Shown here piece by piece: positions 16,361-24,304 of a stretch of 27,105 nt of DNA. The stretch's first letter is position 1. Each line of letters opens with the position of its first letter. Source of the DNA: a virus; the IMG/VR virus record IMGVR_UViG_3300008952_000252, positions 1-27,105 of that record; one strand, 5' to 3'. Made by a program: the position numbers and the translations under genes. The notes under the pieces are model-generated. The model was not told the DNA's origin and made no database searches. It worked only from the letters and a program-made list of their open reading frames with translations.

Positions 16361-16608
16361 ATCTAAAAGATTTCGCTGAAGGATGGCTAAATTATACTCG
16401 GGCAGTTATGAACCCAGATTCTTTATCTGGAGAAGCCCGGGAGAAGATAGAGAAAAGATCCGAGATATGTAGGACCTGTCCAGAGTATCAGAGCTTAGTT
16501 CCTAAAGGCACCCAGGGCCCGCTCCAGGGCCGCTGTAAGAAGTGCGGCTGTGCTTTCCCCGCGATGGTATACGCTATCGGAAAGACATGTCCTCTCAATA
16601 AATGGTAG
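16357..16608 (+). CDS. Zinc-ribbon-like small protein, copy 2
   Basis: This 83-aa protein is a diverged duplicate of its upstream neighbour. It shares GWLNY near the N-terminus, CxxCP, the identical GRCKKCG, FPAMV(F/Y)A.GK and the CPL.KW ending. Copy 2 has one additional Cys (CGCAF) where copy 1 has CGWLF. The ATG overlaps the stop of copy 1 in an ATGA arrangement, which means coupled translation. The cysteines most likely bind one zinc ion. Conservation of the Cys pattern in both copies implies both are functional. It is the last gene before the SSB promoter. Confidence 0.75.
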   Translation: MNLKDFAEGWLNYTRAVMNPDSLSGEAREKIEKRSEICRTCPEYQSLVPKGTQGPLQGRCKKCGCAFPAMVYAIGKTCPLNKW

Positions 16609-16615
16609 ATTTTGC

Positions 16616-16712
16616 TTGTACACGCCACACCTTCTGGGTACATTAGTTCTGTGGTAAAAACCACATAAACAATTGAGCCATAAACAGTTCGAAAATTAAG
16701 GAGTTAAAAAAA
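16616..16712 (+). promoter_or_regulatory. SSB promoter, 5' stem-loop and A-rich leader
   Basis: TTGTAC (16616-16621), 17 bp, TACATT (16639-16644) is a fair sigma70-like promoter in this 104-bp gap. Its predicted start near 16651 coincides with a stem-loop: TGTGGT (16650-16655), loop AAAA, ACCACA (16660-16665). After that the leader is A/U-rich and looks unstructured up to the ribosome binding site (TTAAGGAG, 16696-16703) and the ATG at 16713. T4 gene 32 mRNA has a comparable plan, a 5' structure followed by an unstructured A/U-rich stretch bound by gp32 itself. Autogenous control is inferred, not shown. Confidence 0.5.
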
Positions 16713-17540
16713 ATGGCAATCGATTTTGATGCAATTCGTAAGAAGTTGGGCCAGCTTTCTGGTACCAGTAGTCGCCGCAATTCAATGTGGCGTCCGGAAG
16801 AGGGAGAGGAACATACCGTTCGCCTTCTTTCATTCCCCGATAATGATGGGCAGCCCTTCAAGGAGCGCTGGTTTTATTATAATATCGGCAACAACCCAGG
16901 CCTTTTGGCCCCCAAGCAATTTGGCGACCCTGATCCAATTCAGGAATTGATTAACAACCTTCGGGATGATGCCTCGAAAGAGTCATATGAGCTTGCAAAG
17001 AAGCTGTATCCCAAGATGAGGTGCTACGCACCTGTTATCGTCCGAGGTGAGGAAGATAAGGGTGTACGTCTTTGGTCTTTTGGAAAGACCGTATATCAGA
17101 GTCTTCTAAACATTATGCTTGATGAAGACTACGGCGATATTACTGATCCTACTGAGGGTCGTGATGTCAAGGTAACTTGTAATAAGCCGCCAGGTCGTAT
17201 GTGGGCAACTACCACTGTACGCCCTCGAGGCAAGGCTACTGTTCTATCAACCGATGCAAATCAAGTACAAGAGTGGGCTAGCGCAATTCCATCCCTAGAT
17301 GAGTTGTATACTTGTAAGTCATATGAGGAGCTTGAAAAGATTGTTAATGATTGGCTTTCTGGCGACTCTGATGATGATACCGGTTCTTCTCGGGGCCCAT
17401 CCCCGGATCTCAACCTTGAGAGTAAGAGTACTGCTACTACAACGTCGACGGATGAGACTACTACTACCACTACTACCAGTACTGATAGCTCGAAGTATCG
17501 TAGTCTAGATGAGGCTTTTGCAGATCTAGAAGATCTATAG
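16713..17540 (+). CDS. ssb: gp32-like single-stranded DNA-binding protein
   Basis: This 275-aa replication SSB coats single-stranded DNA for the recombinase, helicase and polymerase. The body (about residues 25-185) reads like the OB-fold of T4 gp32 relatives: an N-terminal LGQLSGTSSRRNSMWRP segment, HTVRLLSFP, ERWFYYNIG, then RCYAPVIV and the trailing GRDVKVT. The Cys/His zinc site of T4 gp32 is absent: only three isolated Cys remain (in MRCY, VTCN and LYTC). Residues about 217-258 are a low-complexity Asp/Ser/Thr linker with a run of threonines. The end is the acidic RSLDEAFADLEDL tip expected to contact partner proteins. It has its own promoter and leader upstream and a palindromic terminator downstream, so it is probably a separate, abundant transcript. 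Confidence 0.82.
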   Translation: MAIDFDAIRKKLGQLSGTSSRRNSMWRPEEGEEHTVRLLSFPDNDGQPFKERWFYYNIGNNPGLLAPKQFGDPDPIQELINNLRDDASKESYELAKKLYPKMRCYAPVIVRGEEDKGVRLWSFGKTVYQSLLNIMLDEDYGDITDPTEGRDVKVTCNKPPGRMWATTTVRPRGKATVLSTDANQVQEWASAIPSLDELYTCKSYEELEKIVNDWLSGDSDDDTGSSRGPSPDLNLESKSTATTTSTDETTTTTTTSTDSSKYRSLDEAFADLEDL

Positions 17541-17559
17541 AACATAGTACAATAATGGC

Positions 17560-17587
17560 ACAACGGCAGGGAATTCCCTGCCGTTGT
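17560..17587 (+). terminator. Perfect 28-bp palindromic terminator
   Basis: ACAACGGCAGGGAA and its exact reverse complement are joined directly, centred on GAATTC, giving a 12-bp stem with a 4-nt AATT loop. The 3' side continues TTTATT, a short weak U tract, so it fits an intrinsic terminator after the SSB gene, 20 nt past its stop. The recA promoter follows 3 bp later, which insulates SSB from the recombination operon. Confidence 0.8.
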
Positions 17588-17590
17588 TTA

Positions 17591-17619
17591 TTGAACAAAC
17601 AATAATATCTGTGTATATT
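17591..17619 (+). promoter_or_regulatory. Sigma70-like promoter for the recA operon
   Basis: TTGAAC (17591-17596), a 17-bp spacer and TATATT (17614-17619) match the sigma70 consensus 4/6 and 5/6. The predicted start lies near 17626, about 18 nt before the recombinase ATG, leaving room for the AAGGAAG ribosome binding site. It probably drives recA, the 5' nuclease, helicase and nrdJ, which follow with no gap over 17 nt. Confidence 0.65.
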
Positions 17620-17643
17620 CTGTTAGACCATTAAGGAAGAACT

Positions 17644-18831
17644 ATGGCAAAAAAGAACACCGCCGGCGCCGAAGACTTTACTAGTGACTTAATTAAGTCC
17701 CTAAACAAAGAACATGGAAGTAAGGTCGCATATAATTTAGCATACGACGTTTCTCCAACCCACGTACAACGATGGATTAGTACTGGCTCTAAACAGTTAG
17801 ACTATATTATAGCTAATAGAGCAAACGGCGGAATGCCTGAGGGTCGAATTGTTGAAATCTTCGGCCCTCCGTCAATCGGAAAGTCTCACATAGCAATTCA
17901 GATTGCACGAACAACTCAGCAGATGGGTGGGATTGTTGTATATATCGATACGGAAAATGCTACGTCGGTTGAGAATCTAGGCCTTCTAGGTGTTGATATC
18001 GAGAAGAGATTTGTATATGTCGACACACACTGTACAGAAGAGGTACTATCAATCGCCGAGGCTACAATTCTCAAGGCAAAGGCAATGGATAAGGATGTCC
18101 CAATTACAATTGTCTGGGACTCTGTAGCGGCATCGTCTCCAAAGGCTGAGCTTATTGGTGATTATGATAAAGAGACAATCGGGCTCCAGGCCCGGGCAAT
18201 TTCTAAAGGAATGAGAAAGATTACCGGTGTGATTGCAAATCAGAATGTTTTATTTGTAATCTTGAACCAGATCCGAACTAAGATCGGTGTTATGTATGGT
18301 GATCCTACGACCACTCCAGGTGGTAAGGCAATTCCATTCCATTCCTCTGTGCGGATTAAGCTTGGCGCCGGTCAAAGAATTGAGAACAAGGATAAAGAGG
18401 TTGTAGGAATTCACGTTTCAGCAAAGACAATTAAGAATAAGGTTGCACCTCCCTTTAGAACCGTAAATTTCGAAATTCATTTTGGGGTCGGTATTAAAGA
18501 ACATGAACAAATTTTTGACGTTCTAAGAAAGCATGGTCCTGAGATTATCGATGGAAAGAAGATAGAGATTTCTGGATCAAGCGCCTGGAAAACGTTGCAG
18601 GTTATTGACGTAGCTACTGGTGAAGAGCTGGCCCAAAAGAAATTTCATAAATCTGACTTTGGGGAAGTAATGGCAGCCCCGGAATATTCTGCATATATCG
18701 ACCAAATGCTAGAAAAAGTTTTGGTACGTGAGTTTGATTCGGTAGTTGCTGATGTCGACACAGAATCCTATGAGGAAGTCCGCTCAATTGCTTTAGAGCT
18801 TGATGATGAGCTAATTTCACCAGGTTCTTAA
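17644..18831 (+). CDS. recA: RecA/UvsX-type recombinase
   Basis: This ATP-dependent strand-exchange protein has 395 aa (E. coli RecA has 353). The Walker A motif is G74-PPSIGKS-81. VVYIDTENA follows, then the Walker B-type VWDSVAASSPKAEL. The DNA-binding L1/L2 region carries LQARAISKGMRKITG, LNQIRTKIGVMYGDP and TTPGGKAIPFHSSVRI, which closely follow bacterial RecA (NQIREKIGVMFG, GG.AL.FYAS.R). It is therefore nearer to cellular RecA than to T4 UvsX. The extended, acidic C-terminal region (residues 330-395) is less recognisable. It works with the upstream SSB and downstream helicase in recombination-dependent replication and repair. The next gene starts 1 nt after the stop. Confidence 0.93.
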   Translation: MAKKNTAGAEDFTSDLIKSLNKEHGSKVAYNLAYDVSPTHVQRWISTGSKQLDYIIANRANGGMPEGRIVEIFGPPSIGKSHIAIQIARTTQQMGGIVVYIDTENATSVENLGLLGVDIEKRFVYVDTHCTEEVLSIAEATILKAKAMDKDVPITIVWDSVAASSPKAELIGDYDKETIGLQARAISKGMRKITGVIANQNVLFVILNQIRTKIGVMYGDPTTTPGGKAIPFHSSVRIKLGAGQRIENKDKEVVGIHVSAKTIKNKVAPPFRTVNFEIHFGVGIKEHEQIFDVLRKHGPEIIDGKKIEISGSSAWKTLQVIDVATGEELAQKKFHKSDFGEVMAAPEYSAYIDQMLEKVLVREFDSVVADVDTESYEEVRSIALELDDELISPGS

Positions 18832-18832
18832 T

Positions 18833-19801
18833 ATGGGCATTGATTCCCGCCGCCCAATATTACTGGTCGACGCACTTAATGTCTTTATGCGCCACTATAT
18901 AGCAAATCCAACGATGTCTGATCACGGTCATCATGCTGGTGGTATTGTCGGATTCCTTAAGTCAATTCGGTATTTGGTAGATCAGATTCATCCCTCTGAG
19001 GTCATTATTGCATGGGAAGGTGGTGGGTCGGCGCGCAGGCGGGCCATCTTTAAAGACTATAAATCCGGCCGGCGGCCCCAGCGCCTGAATCGATTTTATG
19101 AAGATGACATCCCGAATACCGTAGAGAATAAAAATTACCAGGTTTCGCGCTGCATCGATATTTTGAAACTTGTACCCGTAAAACAAATTTATGTGGCTGA
19201 CTGCGAGGCCGATGATGTAATCGGTTATCTGGTAAAGAATATATTTTCGAATCAACGTTGCGTAATTGCATCTTCTGATAGGGATTATTACCAACTTCTT
19301 TCGAATAGGGTAATTCAATGGTCACCCGGACAAAAGAAATTTATTTCGGCCGGTGAAGTAAAGAGGAAATTTAATATCTCTCCAGAAAATTTTTGTGTTG
19401 CGAGATGCTTTTGCGGCGATGGTTCTGATGCGATCCCAGGTATAAAAGGTGCTGGTTTTAAGACACTAGCAAAGCGTTTCCCGGAATTGTCGTCTTCGGA
19501 ATTTACATCCGTTGAGGAGATACTTAGCTTAAGTGAACAGCGCTCTATTAATAGCAAAATTAAACTTTACCATAATATTCTCGAGGATAGAGATGTCCCT
19601 CGTCGAAACTGGAAGCTGATGTATTTAGACACAGCGAACTTATCCGCTAGCCAAGTTCAAAAGATTAGCAGCATTGTTGATACTTTTGAGCTATCTCGCA
19701 ATAAAATAGAATTAATGAGAATGCTTAAGCGCGAAGGACTATTAACCTTTGATGCGGATTCATTTTTTATGACACTTAACACTATTCCAAAGTCGGAGTA
19801 A
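18833..19801 (+). CDS. FEN-type 5'-3' exonuclease (RNase H-like flap nuclease)
   Basis: This 322-aa nuclease removes RNA primers and 5' flaps and belongs to the family of T4 RNase H, T5 exonuclease and the N-terminal domain of Pol I. Metal-binding acids are all in place: Asp13 (LLVDALN), Glu125-Asp127-Asp128 (CEADDVIG), Asp149 and Asp151 (SSDRDYYQL), and Asp196 and Asp199 (GDGSDAIPGIKGAGFKT), the last forming the helix-hairpin-helix. An arginine/lysine-rich arch segment (ARRRAIFKDYKSGRR, residues about 65-80) lies between. Because the phage polymerase lacks a nuclease domain, this protein supplies the 5' nuclease activity in trans. It starts 1 nt after recA ends, and the next gene starts 6 nt after it. 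Confidence 0.92.
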   Translation: MGIDSRRPILLVDALNVFMRHYIANPTMSDHGHHAGGIVGFLKSIRYLVDQIHPSEVIIAWEGGGSARRRAIFKDYKSGRRPQRLNRFYEDDIPNTVENKNYQVSRCIDILKLVPVKQIYVADCEADDVIGYLVKNIFSNQRCVIASSDRDYYQLLSNRVIQWSPGQKKFISAGEVKRKFNISPENFCVARCFCGDGSDAIPGIKGAGFKTLAKRFPELSSSEFTSVEEILSLSEQRSINSKIKLYHNILEDRDVPRRNWKLMYLDTANLSASQVQKISSIVDTFELSRNKIELMRMLKREGLLTFDADSFFMTLNTIPKSE

Positions 19802-19807
19802 CAAAAT

Positions 19808-21205
19808 ATGAATCAGACAGTAGTCCATATGGCCCATGATAATCATTCACACTTTGCCCAATACGGAAAACAATTCCAAGAAAAGATTTTCCAGGGATTG
19901 TTGTCTGACCACAGTTGGTCGACACAGATGATTGAGGTAATGAGCCCCAGCTTTTTTGATGTTAAGTATTTAGCATATTTGACTGAAAAGTACTTTGCGT
20001 ATTTTCAGAAATACAAGACGTTTCCCACGTTGCCTTTATTGATTACGATTATCAAGGATGACTTATCTCAAGGAAATGATGTCATTCTTCGTGATCAAAT
20101 TGTGGAGTTCTTACATCGGATCAAGCATAATCCTGATATGGGTGACGTCGCGTATGTTAAAGACAAATCATTGGATTTTTGTAAGAGGCAAGCATTCAAG
20201 GAAGCTCTAGAGCAAGCCGTTGAACTTATTTCAACAGATAAGTTTGAGTCTGTAGTCGGTTTAATGAAGACTGCAGTCGCGGTTGGTATGCCGTCTTCGG
20301 TAGGACATGACTTTTTTGAAGATGCTGAAGCAAGATTTCTTAAGATTAGTCGGCAGGTCTGCCCAACCGGAATTGACAGGCTAGATGCTAGTGATATTTT
20401 GCAAGGTGGTTTAGGCAAGGGTGAACTTGGCGTAATTACAGCAAATACCGGTGTCGGGAAGAGTCATTTCTTGGTACAGATGGGTGCTAATGCTATGCGT
20501 GCTGGTAAAAATGTAGTACACTATACTTTTGAGTTGTCTGAGGTTGCCGTAGGAAGAAGGTATGACTCAAACCTATGTGCGATCCCCAGCAATGATATTA
20601 TCGATAATAAGGAATCTGTCTTAGAGAGATATAACGACAAGGAACTAGGGCGCCTTATTATTAAGGAGTATCCTACCGGCTCTGCATCCATTATTACGAT
20701 TCGAAACCATATTGAAAAATTAACCCTTAAGGGATTTAAGCCGAATGTAGTGATTATCGATTATGCGGATATCATGCGTTCTACACGCAGTTATGACTCT
20801 TTGCGGCACGAGCTTAAGTTAATTTATGAAGAGCTAAGAAATATGTCTATGGAGATGGGTGTCCCAATTTGGACTGCATCTCAAGCTAATAGGGATTCCG
20901 CCAGCTCAGACATCGTCGGCCTTGAGAACATGTCTGAAGCGTATGGCAAGGCGATGGTTGCAGATGTAGTAATTTCTATGTCCAGAAAGCCGATGGAAAA
21001 ATCGACAGGAGCCGGCCGTCTTTTCGTTGCAAAGAATAGAGTAGGTCGAGATGGATTACTTTTTCCAATTCACATCGACACCAGTATGTCTATAATAGAA
21101 GTACTAGACGAGTCTGCGCTAACGTTAGCAGAGGCTACAGAGCAAGATGATAATGCGATGAAAGACCTGCTAAAAAAGAAGTGGAAAGAAGTTAGTAAGA
21201 TATAG
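19808..21205 (+). CDS. dnaB: DnaB-like replicative helicase
   Basis: This 465-aa hexameric replication-fork helicase fits the DnaB/gp41 type. The RecA-like motor begins near residue 185. The Walker A is A212-NTGVGKS-219, the H1a-type motif. The Walker B is VVIIDYADIM with Asp318, followed by WTASQANRD as the DnaB H3 glutamine motif and an arginine-finger-like KNRVGRDGLLFP near residue 405. Residues 1-175 are a helical N-terminal domain, as in gp41, without a primase zinc ribbon or TOPRIM motif, so the primase must be encoded elsewhere. GGAG lies 9 nt before the ATG. It should load on SSB-coated DNA and travel with the polymerase. Confidence 0.92.
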   Translation: MNQTVVHMAHDNHSHFAQYGKQFQEKIFQGLLSDHSWSTQMIEVMSPSFFDVKYLAYLTEKYFAYFQKYKTFPTLPLLITIIKDDLSQGNDVILRDQIVEFLHRIKHNPDMGDVAYVKDKSLDFCKRQAFKEALEQAVELISTDKFESVVGLMKTAVAVGMPSSVGHDFFEDAEARFLKISRQVCPTGIDRLDASDILQGGLGKGELGVITANTGVGKSHFLVQMGANAMRAGKNVVHYTFELSEVAVGRRYDSNLCAIPSNDIIDNKESVLERYNDKELGRLIIKEYPTGSASIITIRNHIEKLTLKGFKPNVVIIDYADIMRSTRSYDSLRHELKLIYEELRNMSMEMGVPIWTASQANRDSASSDIVGLENMSEAYGKAMVADVVISMSRKPMEKSTGAGRLFVAKNRVGRDGLLFPIHIDTSMSIIEVLDESALTLAEATEQDDNAMKDLLKKKWKEVSKI

Positions 21206-21222
21206 GATAAGGACAAATAAGG

Positions 21223-23682
21223 ATGGTAAGTTTTGATAGTGCATTTGAGGAATCTCTAAATTATTTTAGTAATGATGCCCTCGCCGCGAATGTTTTTGTC
21301 TCGAAGTATGCGTTAGTTGATCGTGAAGGTAATTTACATGAGTCGACCCCTGATGATATGCATCGTCGACTAGCACGTGAGTTTGCACGTATCGAAAAAA
21401 AGTATCCGAATCCGCTTACACAGAATGAGATATATCTACTCTTTAAAGATTTTCGGTATGTAGTTCCTCAAGGATCTCCGATGTCTGGGGTGGGTAATCC
21501 ATATCAGGTCCAGTCTATCTCAAATTGTTTTGTTATTGATGCACCCCATGATTCCTATGGTGGCATTCTCAAGGCCGACCAAGAACTAGTCCAGATTGCC
21601 AAGCGCCGCGGAGGTGTTGGGTTTGATATTTCTACAATTCGGCCGGCCGGTAGATCAACAGGAAATTGTGCTCGTACGACGGATGGGATTGAGGTCTTTA
21701 TGGATCGGTTTTCTAATTCCTGTCGTGAGGTTGCACAAAATGGCCGTCGTGGTGCATTGATGTTGACGATATCAGTACACCATCCACAGGTTTTAGATTT
21801 TATTCGGATTAAGAAAGATCTAAATCGTGTTACCGGTGCGAATATTTCCGTACGACTCTCCGATGAGTTTTTGGATGCGGTCAAGCGAGAAGGTGAATAT
21901 GAACTTCGCTGGCCTGTTGACGCAACTAATCCAGACGTCTCTTATCATACTGATGCTGTAAAAATATGGAATGAGATTATTTCTGCGGCTCATGCATGTG
22001 CGGAACCTGGATTGTTGTTTTGGGATACAGCAAAAAACATGTCACCCGCAGACATATATGCTGATGAAGGGTTTGCCTCTGAATCTACTAATCCATGTGG
22101 TGAGATAATCTTGTCGCCGTATGATAGTTGTAGGTTAATGGTGGTAAACCTATATTCATTTGTTACCGGCTTATTCACCCCAGAAGCTAGCTTTAATTGG
22201 GAGCTTTTTGCAGAAGTTGTCCAGAAGGCTCAACGCTTAATGGATGACATGGTTGATCTTGAAATTGAGCAAGTAGATAAAATTCTTGCAAAAATTGAAA
22301 ATGACCCTGAGCCTGATGACGTAAAAGCAATTGAAAAAAATCTTTGGACAAAGATTAGGGAGCAGGCACTTAAAGGCCGCCGAACTGGTCTCGGTGTAAC
22401 GGGCGTAGGTGATACGTTGGCTGGGCTTGGTATAAAGTACGGCTCTGATGCTTCAACTAAATTAGTAGAAGAGATCTATAAGGCACTAGCCGTAAATGCA
22501 TATCGATCATCTTGTATTATGGCTAAGGAACGTGGATCTTTTCCGGTCCACGATCATGATCGTGAGATCGATCATGAGTTTCTAAATAGAATTTGGGAAG
22601 AAGATCCAGAAATTTATGGGATGAATAAGGAGTATGGCCGACGCAATATTGCTCTAACGACGACTGCCCCTGCTGGATCTGTTTCTACGCTTACCCAAAC
22701 AACCAGTGGTATTGAACCTGCATATATGTTAAAGTATACCAGGCGAAAAAAGCTAACACAGAATGATGTAAATGCACAAATTGACTTTGTGGATGACTCC
22801 GGTGACCGCTGGCAGGAGTATGATGTTTATCATCATGGATTTAAGCAGTGGATGGATATCTCTGGTTTATCAAATGAAGAACAGTCGCCGTATTATCAGG
22901 CCACTGCGACAGATATTGATTGGGTACAAAAGGTAAAGCTCCAAGCCGCGGCCCAAAAGTGGATTTGTCATGCCATCTCGAATACGACAAATATCCCAGC
23001 GGATACAAGCATCAATACCGTTAAGAAGATATACATGGAGGGCTGGAGCTCTGGATGCAAAGGCGTAACTGTATATCGCGACGGCGCAAGATCAGGCGTC
23101 CTGGTGTCAAAGGACGATGATACTGGCAGAACATTCAAGATTCATAATGCCCCGAGCAGGCCTCTTGAGTTAGCATGTTCTATTCATCATGCAACTATTA
23201 AGGGCGAGGCTTGGACTATTCTTATCGGCCTATTTGAAGGCCGGCCATATGAAGTAATTGGTGGCCTCTCTCAGTTTGTTGAGATTCCCAAGAAGTATCG
23301 CGAAGGGTGCATTATTAAGCATCATCGTAAGACTAAGAACTCTGTTTATGATTTGGTTTTTGGTGAGAATGGGGATGAGGTTGTCTTAAAGGATATTGTA
23401 TCGCTGTTTGATAATCCTAATCATTCTGCATTCACCAGGACAATATCTTTGGCCCTACGCCACGGCGCTCCTATTCATTATATCGTTGAGCAATTGCAAA
23501 AGGATAGAGATGCTGATCTTTTTTGTTTCTCTAAGGTGATTGCTAGATGTCTAAAGGGATATATATCTAATGGAACGAAGCCTGGCAAAACAGTATGTGA
23601 AAACTGCAGTGCAGAAGATTCTTTAGGGTACCAGGAAGGATGTGTTACATGCACCTCCTGTGGCCATAGTAAATGTAGCTAA
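21223..23682 (+). CDS. nrdJ: Adenosylcobalamin-dependent (class II) ribonucleotide reductase
   Basis: This enzyme reduces ribonucleotides to deoxyribonucleotides with a radical generated from coenzyme B12, so it needs no NrdB partner and works with or without oxygen. At 819 aa it is full length. The active-site cysteines are Cys102 (SISNCFVI), Cys303 (YDSCRLMVVNL) and the thiyl-radical Cys292 within N290-PCGE-294. RRGGVGFDISTIRP, GRRGALM and TTAPAGSVSTLT are further family blocks, and EGWSSGCKGVTVYRDG precedes the C-terminal TSCPD-type domain (from about residue 645). The last 25 residues carry CxxC pairs, the likely thioredoxin-facing or zinc-binding tail. No small subunit gene follows, which supports class II. 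Its presence means the phage depends on host or environmental B12. Confidence 0.93.
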   Translation: MVSFDSAFEESLNYFSNDALAANVFVSKYALVDREGNLHESTPDDMHRRLAREFARIEKKYPNPLTQNEIYLLFKDFRYVVPQGSPMSGVGNPYQVQSISNCFVIDAPHDSYGGILKADQELVQIAKRRGGVGFDISTIRPAGRSTGNCARTTDGIEVFMDRFSNSCREVAQNGRRGALMLTISVHHPQVLDFIRIKKDLNRVTGANISVRLSDEFLDAVKREGEYELRWPVDATNPDVSYHTDAVKIWNEIISAAHACAEPGLLFWDTAKNMSPADIYADEGFASESTNPCGEIILSPYDSCRLMVVNLYSFVTGLFTPEASFNWELFAEVVQKAQRLMDDMVDLEIEQVDKILAKIENDPEPDDVKAIEKNLWTKIREQALKGRRTGLGVTGVGDTLAGLGIKYGSDASTKLVEEIYKALAVNAYRSSCIMAKERGSFPVHDHDREIDHEFLNRIWEEDPEIYGMNKEYGRRNIALTTTAPAGSVSTLTQTTSGIEPAYMLKYTRRKKLTQNDVNAQIDFVDDSGDRWQEYDVYHHGFKQWMDISGLSNEEQSPYYQATATDIDWVQKVKLQAAAQKWICHAISNTTNIPADTSINTVKKIYMEGWSSGCKGVTVYRDGARSGVLVSKDDDTGRTFKIHNAPSRPLELACSIHHATIKGEAWTILIGLFEGRPYEVIGGLSQFVEIPKKYREGCIIKHHRKTKNSVYDLVFGENGDEVVLKDIVSLFDNPNHSAFTRTISLALRHGAPIHYIVEQLQKDRDADLFCFSKVIARCLKGYISNGTKPGKTVCENCSAEDSLGYQEGCVTCTSCGHSKCS

Positions 23683-23694
23683 ACGGAGGGTTCC

Positions 23695-24297
23695 ATGAGA
23701 TGGACAACCGAAATATCTCCCTTAATCAAAGAGGTTGAGTTAAGGAAACAACCCGTAATTATACGGGTCAATAAATTTGATGAAGAGTCTGCTAAGAAGT
23801 TTCATGTTGAATTAGCACAGGCTCATAATACAGGTCAAAAAGTCATTCCGATTATAATTGACTCGTACGGAGGACAGGTGTATTCCTTGATGTCAATGAT
23901 ATCAGCGATAAAGCATGCTGAACTTCCTATTGCAACGATTGTTGAAGGTAAGGCAATGTCATGCGGTGCTATTTTGCTTTCATTTGGTGATGACGGAATG
24001 AGGTTTGCTGATCCGGATGCAACAATTATGGTTCATGATGTGTCTAGCGGCGGGTTCGGAAAGATCGAGGAGCTTAAGGCGGATGTTAAGGAAGCTGAAA
24101 GACTAGACGAAAAGATCTATACTATGATGGCTAGAAATTGTGGAAAAAAAGATGACTATTTTAAGAAGAAGGTATTTTCGAAGAAGCATGCCGACTGGTT
24201 TATGGACTCCACAGAGGCTAAGAAGCATGGGATAGTTAATCATCTTAGAATACCCAAATTTCATATTTCGGTTAACGTCGAAATCGATTTTGAGTGA
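23695..24297 (+). CDS. ClpP-like serine protease
   Basis: This 200-aa protein of the ClpP/crotonase-fold S14 family has a catalytic triad with the expected spacing: Ser89 (GKAMSCGAILLS), His114 (IMVHDVS, 25 residues later as in E. coli ClpP) and Asp171 (WFMDSTEAKKHGIV). The IIIDSYGGQVYSLMSMI block is the typical oxyanion and strand segment. The residue after Ser is Cys where ClpP has Met. A GGAGG ribosome binding site precedes the ATG. Phage ClpP-fold proteins are either prohead maturation proteases or accessory proteases working with host Clp ATPases. Here the gene lies between RNR and lysis genes with no capsid genes alongside, so an accessory role is as likely as capsid maturation. Confidence 0.85.
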   Translation: MRWTTEISPLIKEVELRKQPVIIRVNKFDEESAKKFHVELAQAHNTGQKVIPIIIDSYGGQVYSLMSMISAIKHAELPIATIVEGKAMSCGAILLSFGDDGMRFADPDATIMVHDVSSGGFGKIEELKADVKEAERLDEKIYTMMARNCGKKDDYFKKKVFSKKHADWFMDSTEAKKHGIVNHLRIPKFHISVNVEIDFE

Positions 24298-24304
24298 GGA
24301 AGTT

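Noticed and set aside
17390-17500. Thr-codon run in the SSB gene considered as a repeat array or frameshift site
   Set aside because: It is an in-frame low-complexity linker before the acidic tail, and the frame stays open through the expected C-terminal tip.
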